A DNA stretch of 64,000 nucleotides from Neonectria sp. B-13 (Eukaryota; Ascomycota; Sordariomycetes; Hypocreales; Nectriaceae). The position numbers were made by a program, and so were the translations under genes. Positions 32,647-44,356 of the stretch are shown in pieces. The stretch spans positions 124,001 through 188,000 of the forward strand of contig NOKP01000028.1 of assembly GCA_002682825.1 (NCBI GenBank), given 5' to 3'. The notes beneath the pieces are model-generated. The model did not search any database and was not told where the DNA came from. It saw nothing but the letters and a program-made list of their open reading frames with translations. Position 1 is the stretch's first letter; each line of letters begins with the position of its first letter.

Positions 32647-34642
32647 CTACGCCTCCTCAGACTTGCTCTGACCCTTAGTCGAGACTGACTTGGAATCCAC
32701 ACGCAAAAGTTCCACACCAGTGATTGCCATGGTCTGTCCAGCGTTGAGTTTGGACGAAAGCTCCTCTGGGTGTTCAGCAACTTCGTCGCCAAAAAGCATC
32801 CCAATTTCCTCGAGGGAAAGACCATTGGTTTCGGGGAAGTAGCGCCAAATAACGACGACGCAGGCCAAGGGAACAATGATGAACACTATTAAATCAGTCG
32901 TATCAGTATCGCTTTGTCAAGTCGACCGTATGATGGGGTAACTGTGCATACCAAGATAGTACTTCCAGCCAATTTCTTGAAAGGCGGTAGATGCTGTACC
33001 AGTGTATATAAGCGTTGTTGTGAAGAGTCCGGATACCGAGAACGAAACACCCTGCGCACGCATCCAGGTCGGAAAGATCTCAGCAAGGTACACGCTATCC
33101 CGAAATTAGCAGTCGTAACAAGAAACAAAACATTGCAATCATCGTGATTTCTAGTCATCGTGATTGAGGACAACATACTAGCAAGCTAAGAGACTGTTAG
33201 TGACGTAAACACATGAGGCCATAAGGTCGTAGGAGGAGACTTACAAGCATCCATGCCGCTGGCGAAGAATGTGATGAAGACAAATAGGAAGAATATTCCA
33301 AACCCGTTGCCTACGGCGTTGTCCGTGCCTGCAAACCTTGCAACTATGGCAGTCTCGCATGCGACAGCAAGTGCAGCTCCAGTCTAAAGAATTCGTAGTT
33401 AATAAACTTGAGGGGCTAAGAAGATTCAGGGGGAAACTCACCATGCCGATTATCATGAGCTTGATTCGGCCAACCCGATCCAGGAGCATTGCGTTCACCC
33501 AGTTCATCGCAGCGGCCCATGATGTATAGATGGAAAGCAAAAGCAGTGCCTTCCATCCCGTTATTCCAAGACCCCTGTAGAGAATGATTTGATAGTTGTT
33601 GATAACCTATTTATGATGTTAGTATCTCAATATGTTAAAAGAGCAGGACTTGAACATACGAGGACTCCGCTGCTCTGGGCAGCTGCGATGACGAAAAAGC
33701 CATACAGTAGCCTCTTTCTGGTACTCGGCCTCTTCCACAGTCCAAACCAACTGAGCTCGTTGTGACGATCAAGTTCAACCTGGCGTTGAATCTGTGTGAA
33801 TTCCGCTTGAGCAAAGTGTGAATCAGGATCGTCGTCGCTAGAGTGCAGCTTCTTCAGCACTTCCAACCCACCTTCCATCTTGCCGTTGTAGATAAGAAAC
33901 CTGGGCGACTCTGGAAGCCATGGGCTACCGCAAAGAAGACACAGCGGTGCTAGGATTTGGAATGCCAAGCACAAGCGCCACTGAATGTCGGCATTTCTTT
34001 CAAAGTAGCAACCCAGCCCAACCCAGCTTGAACCAGCCTGTGTCGAGCTTCCGTTAATGGTGATGACCATGTTGGAGGATGCAATGAACTTACGTAGCCA
34101 AGAACCAAAAAGAATGCGTGCATTCCAACCATGCGCCCGCGAGCATGGGCTGGAGAGACCTCGGATTGGTACAGGGGGCAGATTGTGTCAATCATCCCAG
34201 AGCCAACACCTTGCAGTGTTCTTCCGGCAAGGAACATGGCCATGTTAACGCTACTGGTGGTGAAGATGGCCGCTGCAACACAGAAGGCGCAAATGAGCTG
34301 TATGGATCGTTTGCGACCAAGCCGGTCCGCAAGCCACCCTACCGACAAACAGCCCACCAATCCACCGGCCGAGTAGAGACTGTTCATGGCTGTACAAGCT
34401 TAGTATATTCGACCCTCACAAGTTTGAACAGGTCACTGCCGTGATAAGATGGAGGATGACATACCGCCGATCATCCGGGCGCTCCAGGCTGCATTTGGAC
34501 CATCTGTGACGAGGCCGTAATAGGTGGAAAACGAGGGAAGGCCTGTAACAGAGGCAATAATTGAAGAATTGAAGCCATATGTGTAGGATCCAAGTGCTGT
34601 GAACAGCACGATGGCTAGGTTGTAAGGATTGATGGCCTTCAT
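32647..34642 (-). CDS. MFS sugar-porter-type transporter 2, with a 7-base microexon
   Basis: Plasma-membrane permease, paralog of the transporter at 18691-20428. Eight exons: 34642-34465, 34389-34094, 34037-33660, 33606-33442, 33383-33245, 33185-33179, 33094-32952 and 32885-32647, giving 514 residues. Motifs include AGRTLQGVGSGMIDT, YQSEVSPAHARGRM, PESPRF, DRVGRIKLM and PETNGLSLEEI. The sixth exon is only seven bases. It joins GMDA to YVYLAEIFP and restores the motif seen in the paralog (DASSYVYCAEIFP). Divergent from the nitrilase gene, 638 bases apart. Cargo unknown; import of the cluster substrate is a fair guess. Confidence 0.9.
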
Positions 34643-35280
34643 TATGTTGCAATATCGTTGGATGACACAATGAAGAAATTGACCTGGGTCTACTGTTTAA
34701 GATATGTTCAAGACATGTCCAAGTGATATATATGTATCCAACATTATCACCTCCATGGATGAAAGGAGGGCTTATCGCCTGGTTTGCGGCACTCTACTGT
34801 CTCCTAACCATCATGTGATGGCTTAGAAGCTAATCAGGACCTAGACTAGGTTCCCCGCAATCATTTGCCAGTCTTGGGCTGAGAACTAAGTCAACGATAC
34901 GCCAGAGGGACGAATTGGAGATGGTGGAGCACGACTAGGTGCAATTTGGAGAACACCGACGTGAATCCCGATGTGAATCCCGAGATATCGAACCTCCGTC
35001 ACCCCAAGAAGTACACCCTTATTGGAGTGTTGAAGTAAAACCAGATAACAAAGGTGACTTTGCACACGATCAACGGTTTATCTTATCGTTAGTTGACACC
35101 TTGGCGGTTAGATAGCGATTAGTCGGCACGAATGACTCCCCGGTTGGACCATCGCCCGGGACTCGCAAGCTTGCTGAAGCAGCAGAGGATTTAAACCCCA
35201 ACACTAAGCTCGTAACCAACGGTTGGTACTCAACATAACTAACTGCACCTAAACCGATTCTTGAAACACCTTCGCTTACC
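34643..35280. promoter_or_regulatory. Divergent promoter between MFS2 and nitrilase
   Basis: It contains GTGAATCCCGA twice in a row at 34961-34984, then ATATCG. The AATCCCGA core recurs in the MBL3/RidA divergent promoter. This may mark a shared regulator (inference). Confidence 0.5.
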
Positions 35281-36474
35281 ATGGCAGCCCTCCAGTTTGA
35301 TGGTCCTCATACCCAAAAGGATGTTGCATTTGACTCCAAACCAAGATCGTGTATCAAAGTTGCCGTTGTCCAAGCTGAACCGGTATACTTTGACCTCCAA
35401 GGCGCGGTTGCAAAGGCAATCAACATCATAGCCGAGGCAGCTCAGAAGGGCGCACAACTGGTGGCGTTTCCGGAAGTATGGATCCCAGGCTATCCCTCGT
35501 GGATTTGGTGAGTTTAAGAGCAAAAACTGCCCTTTCTGTGCGATACATGTTTAGTATTCGGTCTAACATAAGTATCTACTTAGGGCACGAGGATGCGACA
35601 TCGATCTGGTGCAGCGATACATCCAAAACTCTCTGAGTGTTGAATCAGAAGAAATGTCCCGAATCTGTGCTGCCGCCGCCAAAAGCTCCATTGCAGTGGT
35701 TTTGGGATATTCGGAGCGAGATGGTAGTTCTGTCTACATCGGACAGTGTTACATTGATTCAGACGGAAAACTCAAGAAAGAAAGGCGCAAAATTAAGCCC
35801 ACGCACATGGAACGGACCGTCTTTGGAGAAGGCGGTGGCGAGTCACTGTTAAATGTTGTTGAGGACAGTAACATTGGCCGCGTGGGGATGCTTTGTTGCT
35901 GGGAGCATTCTCAGCCGCTGCTCAAGTTCCATACCCACTCGCAAGGGGAACAGATCCATGTAGCAGCTTGGCCAGCTCAGTTGCCACATGAAGAGGGAAA
36001 AGGACTGTGGTCGACAGCAAATGAGGGTGAGTTCATGTCTTCTGACTCATTAGACGAAATCTGCTCCCATTAGCTTGGGTTTACGACATCCTATTCATCT
36101 GGTCTTCCGCTGACTTTCACATATTAGGATCACTCAACTTATCTATCACTCATGCTATTGAGGGTGGATGCTTTGTCCTGCATGCTTGCTCTATCCTCAC
36201 CCAACGTGGCGTGGACGTGATGAAAACCCAGGACGGTGATCAATACTATGCCCCAGGAGGAGGAGGGTCGTGTGTAATACGCCCTGATGGAAAGATTATT
36301 ACTGAGCGTATTCTCGATGATCAAGAAGGTCTCGTTATTGCGGATCTGGATTTTGACGACATCCTCCGTTCCAAAGCGTACCTGGATACACAGGGTCACT
36401 ACAGCCGGCCTGACCTGCTATGGCTTGGTGTTGATACAAATCCCAAGCCCCGAGTGAGGACATGTGAGAAATAG
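35281..36474 (+). CDS. Nitrilase / carbon-nitrogen hydrolase
   Basis: Branch-1-type nitrilase converting R-C#N to the carboxylic acid and ammonia (some members are hydratases). Exons 35281-35507, 35584-36026 and 36128-36474 give 338 residues. The catalytic triad is intact: Glu65 in [11 protein letters not shown], Lys147 in [13 protein letters not shown] and Cys181 in [11 protein letters not shown]. The C-terminal [15 protein letters not shown] is also typical. The length and CWEH motif favour true nitrilase, including the aliphatic, aromatic and cyanide-hydratase groups, over amidase. Soluble. Divergent from MFS2, so a nitrile substrate or pathway intermediate is plausible. Confidence 0.94.
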
Positions 36475-37195
36475 AGTGCGACTCCAAGTACATGGCCTTG
36501 GTTTAGATAGACAAGATCTTCTATTTGTTATTCATAGTCCATTGAGGATTTCCAGCCTTCTGACGCTGCATTGCTGCGATGCCCAGCTTTTGCGTGCAGG
36601 TGTTCGCCTAGCTAAAGTGAACAGTGAATACAAACGCAAGAAAGAAGCATGTTAAAAGAAGACTATGAATAACTGCGACGAAACAGTATGTAAGCATATT
36701 GTGACCTTTAAAACATTCTCCTAAATTGACAATACTAGGTAGGAGCTTGACGACCACATCAGCAAGGATATGTAGAATCAAAGAGGTCCTCCAAGGAGTG
36801 CAACAATCAGCGCGTGCCCAGTAACCAATTCTGTAATCATTTCATACGCATATCTATACAACCCTCTACAAGTAGATCCCGCGAAGTTGCTCGCCCAATG
36901 TGGTTCCGTTTGGCCATGTGCATCTGGCCGTCGCTGTTCAGCTTTCAGCCTAAGCCCTGTAGCATCATTTGACTACCCATGTCTTTCTCCTCCGACGTTC
37001 CATCAAACTCTGCCAGTATTCAGGCCTCTGAAGTCATTAAAGGCTGTTGCTGTATCGATTTGGGCCCTTCAGTGCCACGAGCTTTTGTGTTGGCGTGCTT
37101 CGAGTGTTCTAAACCAGGAGGGACATGACGGAACTCATATTGCCTTACAAGCATTTGCAGCTCTCCGCAACTGGTCTATAGCCAATCCACTTTGG
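36475..37195. other. Intergenic between convergent nitrilase and Zn2Cys6 genes
   Basis: No supported gene. A 109-residue frame at 36887-37216 (plus) lacks motifs. Confidence 0.5.
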
Positions 37196-39586
37196 TTAGA
37201 ACCATTCTTGCCTTAAGTTTAGAGGAGAATACTCGCCACTCAGTGTTCTCATCGACGCGAAGCCCACCGAGAAATTATCAAGGGCACCTAGGGCAGCCTT
37301 CACGCCCACCTTGCACCGCTCACGTAGCACGTCAGAGTCAGACAGAACAAAAGGTTCGGTTGATCCTTCTGTAGAGCTCTGAAAATGATGCAGCATCAAT
37401 GCCGTGTAACCAGCGAGTGCAGCTGAACAAGCAAACGGTGCCACTGAAAACTGTCAAAAGGTACACATTACTCGCAAGTTTGCAACGAACGAACCTTGGA
37501 TGTCGGAGCTCATTATCTCTAGGGACGCCGCCATCTTCGTGGATGATTCAAGACATATCTCTATCGAGTCGGAAACAGTGAATGGGAATATTTCAGAGGC
37601 TATGCCTGCCTCTTGAACGTTGGTTATATAGCCTGTGGTAGTTGGCCCTTCCAGGTCCAATGATGGAAGCGACTCAAATTTCTTCAAAACCGTTAGAGAG
37701 TCCATAAAAGCACGATACCTGTGTGTTTTAATATTTGCACTGGAACTTGTTAACGGCGGAACGTGCTGTTAATACAACAAATTTACCTCGCCAATCGTAT
37801 CCAGGTGAGTCTTCTCAAGTTAACTCCCACTTTCGACTCTGGTGACTGCCTCAAGTTCGTTGTAGGTGTTTCTTCCTCGATAAACTCGTCTAATTGGCAT
37901 TTTATGATATTGTTGAGGAGATCAATGCTGCGGCGAAAGTCGAGTATAGAGTTCCGTGAGTCAAATCCCTTTACAAGGGCAACAAGGAGGAGAGTCGCAG
38001 AAACCAACGTCTCCTCTGCGCGGATGTATTTGCTCCATAACTATCGAGTGGAAGTTAGACATTTGATATTTCTGTCGGCTAAACATATGCATACTTCGGA
38101 ATCGGTTTCCGTGGAGGGGTAAGGGGTCGTGAACTCAACAACATGCAGAGGCCTGGTCGGGGGCTAGTTGACTTGGTTAATTTTTGGCAAGCAGGCGGCT
38201 TCTAGACCGATCGCTTACCTTGCAACTAACTGTACACGCATTGCAGATGCAAATATACTGTAAGTACTAGTTAGACGAGGCCGGAAACAATGGGAGAATT
38301 ACTGACCGACATCCACCATGCCCTCCTCCTGGCTTCCGAGAACTTGGTCCTATCTTCAGAAATGGTGTGCAACGACAACTTCACGGAAGAATCAAAAGCG
38401 TCTTCTGCCAATTGTCGCATCTTATCGACATTACCGTTGTGAAGGTATTGGTAAATACTAAGAACACAGAGTGCCATTGGCGTCTCAAGCTCAATAGGTA
38501 CATTGGGATGAATGGCAGACCGAGAAGGTGATGGCGAAGGTGGTGATTCCATTTCAGTGGAAATCTTGATGCACTCAATCGCGCACTGCGAAAGCGATTG
38601 TGCATAACCAGCGCGCAGCTCTCGGCCCGTTTCCTCCGAGGCATGCTCATCGTGTGGATGTGGCAAAAGGACAAGGATGGATAGCAAGGCTAATATGAGA
38701 GGCGACGAGGGTTCATAGTCAGAGAAGAATTGCCCCGTAGGCACCCAAACCTCGGCACGGTCTTCCACGTCTTGCTCTATGGGCGGAGGTAAGATGGGAA
38801 ACACAGGGTGGATGAGTTCGTAATATGCTTGGACCCTGCCACCAATCGATGGTAAGCAGGAGAAACTTGCACATAGCCCCGAGCATGGAAGACACCATTC
38901 ATAGGAAAGAGAACTCACACGTCATCATCGGATCTGTATCTTCGTAACACGTGGATATGTTGTGGTCCTGGACTTTGCACGGCGTCTTCTTCGATGGCCC
39001 CAACTGGCGGATACGAGGGCAGACTGAATACATCAGTGAAGAATTTGTCCAAAGCCTCATCAGAGTCCCCTCCAAATATGTCATCGAATTGGATTGTGCT
39101 TAGGTCGTCGTTGTAGAGTTGTGGAAGAACTCCTTGCTGGTCCTCAATGAAAATGGGACTGTCTTGGGTACTAGGACCGGGATCCAGAGGACCAGACCAG
39201 TTGAAACTTGACCTCGAATCCTGAAAGATGCGAGGAGATTGGCTTGCTCGATGAACTGCGTTCTTTCTTAAGCCTCTACGGCTTTCTGTGAAGACGCAAA
39301 TCCTGTTCTTTTCGAGGCACTTGCAGAAATGAGAATGATGGCACATGGTTTTTGGGGGTATAACCTACGCGACCGCAAGGGTTACCGCCCTTACATCGTA
39401 GGCGAGAAGCTCGGCTGGGTAATCTTTAGTCGGACAATGCGATCTTCAGGCATATTCAGGGCGGCCTGCTCGTGAGATGGCTTACCATGCAGTGCACGCG
39501 GACTTGGCGGGAGGCGTTGCAAACTTCTTACGGGAACTCCTGTCAGCCGAGAGCCCCAGCTGGTACTGGGCGGTCCTTGAGGCCAT
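37196..39586 (-). CDS. Zn2Cys6 transcription factor, nine exons
   Basis: Nuclear regulator. Exons 39586-39486, 39414-39369, 39319-38919, 38865-38307, 38257-38219, 38163-38095, 38040-37787, 37718-37495 and 37443-37196 close in frame to 646 residues. The start MASRTAQYQL leads to the cluster CTACRASRLRCKGGNPCGRC followed by LEKNRIC, a perfect C-x2-C-x6-C-x5-C-x2-C-x6-C assembled from three exons. An acidic linker and the fungal_trans core follow (YYELIHPVFPILPPP, RRRAWWMS). The layout and C-terminal half resemble XlnR/AmdR-like fungal activators. It shares a 253-base divergent promoter with C2H2-TF2. Confidence 0.9.
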
Positions 39587-39839
39587 TGCGTGTGCCAGCT
39601 TTGGGGTGATAATTGCAAACCCTTTTTGGCAATCTTGGTTTTGAGGCGCGTACGGCGCGCGAGTCCTGGTCTAGCCTCGATAGCTATGAAGTTTATTCTC
39701 CCCATTATCCACGACTGATTTGTCAGCCTAGTCGTGAGTCTCGCCCCACATGGCCGGGAACTCTCGCCCATATCTCCAACTCAAGTCCCCGTTGGGGTTT
39801 GGAGATAGTTACTCCACAACTCCAACACACACAATAGAC
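39587..39839. promoter_or_regulatory. Short divergent promoter between two regulator genes
   Basis: Only 253 bases separate the starts of the Zn2Cys6 and C2H2 regulators. An in-frame ATG at 39750 could extend the C2H2 protein by 30 residues and shorten this region. Confidence 0.6.
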
Positions 39840-42356
39840 ATGAGCCCTCTGGTTTCCGAAGCATCGAACGTCCCCGTGTTGGATAGGCCGCATCTGTGCA
39901 CGTACTGCAGTCGCAGGTTCCGGAGGCCGGAGCATCTCCAACGCCACACACGCACCCGTAAGCAGTGAAGCACCCCTGAGCGTTCTCTTCTGACAGTGCT
40001 TTCCTAGACACGAAAGAGAAACCCTATGTGTGTCAGTGTGGTGCCTCCTTTACGCGACGCGACTTGCTACGCCGTCACGAGAGACTCGTCCATGGGCCGG
40101 TCGTCCCTGCGAATCTCGAAGATGACATTCCATCCACTGCTAGCAGTCTTCAGGCCGCGATCATAGTTTCACCTACTGGTGCCAGCTCGGGTGCTGAGAG
40201 TGGACCGAGTCAGACTTCCATTTCATCCGGAACAAGTCTCCCTCTTCCGCCAGAGTATCATCACATATGTAAGTGATTTATCTGACACGGTGACACCGGG
40301 AAAACCGGCGTGCGTGCGTGTATGGTTCTCATCAGTGACATTATTAACCAATGCTCAGATTCAACGCTTCTAAATCAACCACTTGAAGACAGCCCGCTCC
40401 ACGACTTTACGACTTTTCTTAACAATAGTGGTCTACGACAGTTAGCCCATGTTCCTGCATTAGCCCACCCCCAAAGACTTGATCTCCATCCAATACCTGA
40501 TAGTGATTCCATTGCCGACGCCACCAATGCTGGTACTACGGAGTCTTCTTGCCTCAACCTATCGGAAACAAAGACTCGGTACAAGGGTAAGAGTATACTT
40601 CCACTATAAGTACAGATTGCAATATTCGTATGACAAGGCTAATGCTGTACTATTGTCTCAATGTAGGTGTCTCTGATGATTCTCTGCAGCCATATTTTGA
40701 GGAAGTCCGTGATTTTCGCCTGCCTCCCGTTCAATCGACCGAGAGGTATTTCAAGGCGTATATGCAAAGCAATCACCTCCAATTCATCCACAAAAGTATT
40801 CATCCAGAGGACACACATGTCGCGTTAAATTTAGCGATACTCGCTCTCGGTGCTCAGTTACTCCTCGAGAACTGGCATGCTGCATCTCTATTCAAGGCGA
40901 GCAGGAACATTGCCCTTAAATTGTGGATGTCTCAGGAAGCAATCCATCAGAAAGGCTTGAAGTACGTCAAAGTTGGGATGAATTTGACGAAGACTACTAA
41001 TAACAACCGGCAGGAAGTTTCAGCTCGCGGGTGTGTTCCTTTTGCTTATCGAATACGTCAAGAGTGACCAACCCATCACTATTGTCCAGGAACTCAGTGT
41101 TCTACAAAGTGGATTGATATATTCCCTGCAGATTGATGAACTATCGGCATCTGACTATCAGGAAGCCAACTTCTGCGAGTGGGCAGAGGCTGAATCTAGT
41201 AGACGTATCGAGACCTTTGGATTGTGCGCGGTGTTGATTCAAAGCTTTCTCTTCCCGACCCTATCCTCTATGCTCGGAAACGGCTGCCATTTTGAATTTC
41301 CTTGTCTGCCAAGCACTTGGGAAATAGGATCCCCTGAGGAGTTTGCTATACATTACAGCAGCGCGTTTCTGAAAGGGACCAAACCTCATCTTGTTTTTGA
41401 GAGACTCCTTGAGGGAACGATGCCTCCGACGACTGATATTACACCCCTGAAACTCTACGTACTTGCCGCGCTTCTCGCCCAGCGCGTGCTTTTTCTGACA
41501 GAGATGTCATTTCTGTCTGCTCCTGGGGATCGAGAAAGCGTGGAATACAGACACATCGAGTAAGTTAGAGCATGCTGGGACTCGCCCGCGGTTAATGTGT
41601 CCCTCTACATCCACACTGTGATATCCACTGGTTCTAACAAACATGTGTGCAGAAACGCAGCTGATCGATGTCTTGAGGTTATGCAAACATTCGAAAGCCA
41701 ACGAGCTGGGATCATATCTAGAGTCCAAGAGGGCCTGATCCATGACACCAGATGTCTGATACGAATGGTCCATGTTCGCCTGGTTTTCAACCTTAGCACC
41801 GGCATGAAGATGTTGCACACGAAAGCCCCGGAAAAAATAGCCGCAGCACTAAAGAGATGTATCGGGCCTTCAAGATCGCCAATGGAGAGTATCTTACGTA
41901 TCATAAACCATTGCCTCGAGGTCTTAGAGCCACCAGCGACATCAGGGGTTGCGCTCTTTGTCCGCGTAGAAGTAAGTTGTTGGGGCCTAGAGAGTCTCCT
42001 GTCCAGCTTCGAATGCGTGGTGTTGTTAAGTAAGTGGATCTACGAGTTTGGTACTGGTGACCCGAGTGAAGGTATGTCTGATTCCATGTTGCGAGGGGAT
42101 CCAGCGTAGCACGGCTAACAGACCCAAAGACGAGCTTCAGATTCTTCGACGAATTTGGGATCTCACAAAGACCGCTTGGTCTTCGATTGAAGATGGTGAT
42201 GAGTTGGCTCTTAATCCCAGTATGAGTGATCTTGCCATCTCCAACTTGAAGGTTTGGGCTCGTATCTTCAAATCTACCAGCAACAGACCATTCACACAGC
42301 TACTAGGGGAGAGCCTGGACGAATATGCACATCTCTTGGAGGAGAGCTCTCTATAG
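39840..42356 (+). CDS. C2H2 zinc-finger regulator with fungal TF domain (C2H2-TF2), last exon out of frame
   Basis: Nuclear regulator related to C2H2-TF1. Exons 39840-39957, 40008-40268, 40359-40586, 40667-40961, 41014-41559 and 41653-42071 join cleanly. Finger 1 is CTYCSRRFRRPEHLQRH. The exon 1/2 junction gives THTKEKPYVCQCG, and finger 2 ends DLLRRHERLVH. The fungal_trans domain starts near YFEEVRDFRLPP. The intron GTATGT (42072) to ACAG (42121) leads into a final exon whose protein-like frame (PKDELQILRRIWD, to a stop at 42354-42356) is one base out of register. No alternative canonical splice repaired this. A one-base lesion, a non-canonical intron or a shorter C-terminus are all possible. 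Confidence 0.8.
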
Positions 42357-42407
42357 TATCAATTTCCGTGCGACCTATCTCGTCCGTACTCATCAAGTCT
42401 CCGAATA

Positions 42408-43830
42408 TTAAAGCTTTGCGACCATTGGACCAGCCTTAAGGGCCTTTGCGTCTTTGTAGAACTTTCCTTCACACATATAGTTTTCCACTATATTCGGCCG
42501 GCCAGGCTTCCCTGCTCGAGGCAGCTGATTCAAAAATCCCCAGTGGCAGGCCTCTTTGTATCCGTTCTCCTTCCACCCGTTAATCTCGTTGTTAGGATTT
42601 TTATTCATAGTCGGGAGTGTTTCCGCCACAGCTGGATCGTGAGCAATGCAAACCATGATGTTGGGCTGAGCATCGAATTCAACAAGCTTTTGGACCGTAT
42701 CATACGCGAGACCTGGGTCCTCGTAGATGCTGTTAGGTCCGGCGGCTGGGCGGTAAAACGGTTCTTGTCTTCCTCTCTCCTCTCCCTTGGGATGGATGGA
42801 GGTAAAGGTTGAAGCAGCACACGGGCAGGTGAAGTAACTATCAAGCCTAGCTGTGCTTGCGATGGAGTTGGGCAGGGGGATGTGTGTAGAAGGCCGAAAT
42901 ACACCAGGGAAATGACATATGTCTCCTCCCATGAACACAAAATCCATGTTACTAGTGCGAGCTAATGCGCTGATGTGACCAACCGAGTGCTGAACCGGGA
43001 TGTCAGTAGGTATAGTTGAGAGTACGGGAGGGCTGTATACCCCAGGTGTGTCCAAAATATAGAAGCTACCGTCACCCCAAAAGTCGTGCGCTCTGAAACC
43101 GCCAATGGTGTATTTATCATCGAAGTGCAGTTCCCAAAATGGACGTCCGCTTGAAGGATTTAAGAATGGTAAGCAACAAGAATCATCCCGAGGATAGGGC
43201 ATACGTACACAAAGTCTGCCTCCAACATCTCGGAGTTGGGATTACTTGGGTACGCGGGTAGGTGGGTTGTCGTAAAATCTGGCCCAACAACAATTCCAAC
43301 GTTCGATGGGAATCGAGTTGGATCACCTGTCTGTGAATGTATCGATGCTATCAGATTGTGTGCTGCGGAGAAAATATTAATATGAGGTTGTACTTACATG
43401 ATCCCAATGATGGTGGCTCCAGATAATCCAATCTTGATTCTCGAGTTATTAGCTACTCTCTAACGAGGGCTGGGCCGTCCGAGGGAAGGGAATAGCAACC
43501 AATTTCTCCTGCATTGACATGCGACTTCGAGAGCACGTCTGGTACATCCCAATCCACATGCAGGCCAGGCGTGGATTTCTCTAATATTCTCAAGGCCGCC
43601 GGAGGGAGGTCTTTGAACCCCTTTCGAACACCGCAATCAAACAAAACCTTTCTTCCCGTCGTCAAATTTTCGACAAGCCAACAGACGTTGGGAAGATTCA
43701 GGAACTCATGGCCCGGTATTTCCGGCTCAAGCAGAGTGTCCGATTTGCAGAGAAGTCTAGAACCTGTGTCGATGACCTGCAATCGCACAGTAGTGTTGCC
43801 AGGTGGCAAGTCAAAGGTGCCCGCAGGCAT
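42408..43830 (-). CDS. Metallo-beta-lactamase-fold hydrolase 3 (MBL3)
   Basis: Paralog of MBL2. Exons 43830-43500, 43432-43398, 43330-43209, 43149-43041 and 42989-42408 give 392 residues. The metal motif WSHHHWDH sits in a short 35-base exon; MBL2 has HWHWDH. Further shared landmarks are LFDCGVRKGF, VGIVVGPDF, FWGDGSFYILDTPGH, FVFMGGDICHFPG and CIAHDP. Three intron positions agree in place and phase with MBL2, so the two arose by duplication. Its 3' end lies 51 bases from the end of C2H2-TF2, and its start faces the RidA gene. Confidence 0.9.
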
Positions 43831-44356
43831 GATGGATGGGCTATTTCAAGCTGAGAAGGCGAGAGTTAAGACCGCGTAGTCCGAAAGGGTGGTTTTGAGA
43901 CGGGCAAGAGAGCTACAACCATCTCCATGGTTAATTTATGCAAGCCATGATCCATTAGCGACCCCAAATAGACCACTGGCCGATGAACTGATAGAACCAA
44001 GCGAAGCCCTGTCAAGAGTCGGGAATAGTGTGGGTCACTTGGATCCGTCCGTCGGCATACGGGACGGGGCGGAAAGAGTGGGTGCGTTGGAGAATCGAAT
44101 CCCGAGTTGGAGAGTTAAATCCCGAGTTGGAGTCTCCAAACGACCCAAGAACTTAACGCATTATTCACCATATATAGGATGTCCGCCTTGCCCACCAGGC
44201 TCAATTTTATTCATATTGCATCTCGTGCAGAAAGAAATCCTGATCGGTACGGTAAACCTTCGACTACGTCATCGGTAGGTTCCTGTCTTCTTACCACCCT
44301 CATTCAAGTGAAGTAGCTGACGCATGTTCCAAAGACACACATCTCCTCAGTTCAAA
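43831..44356. promoter_or_regulatory. Divergent promoter between MBL3 and RidA genes
   Basis: It contains two perfect copies of AATCCCGAGTTGGAG at 44098-44112 and 44118-44132, 20 bases apart (two helical turns), then GTCTCC. The placement is typical of a two-site operator controlling both genes (inference). Confidence 0.6.
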
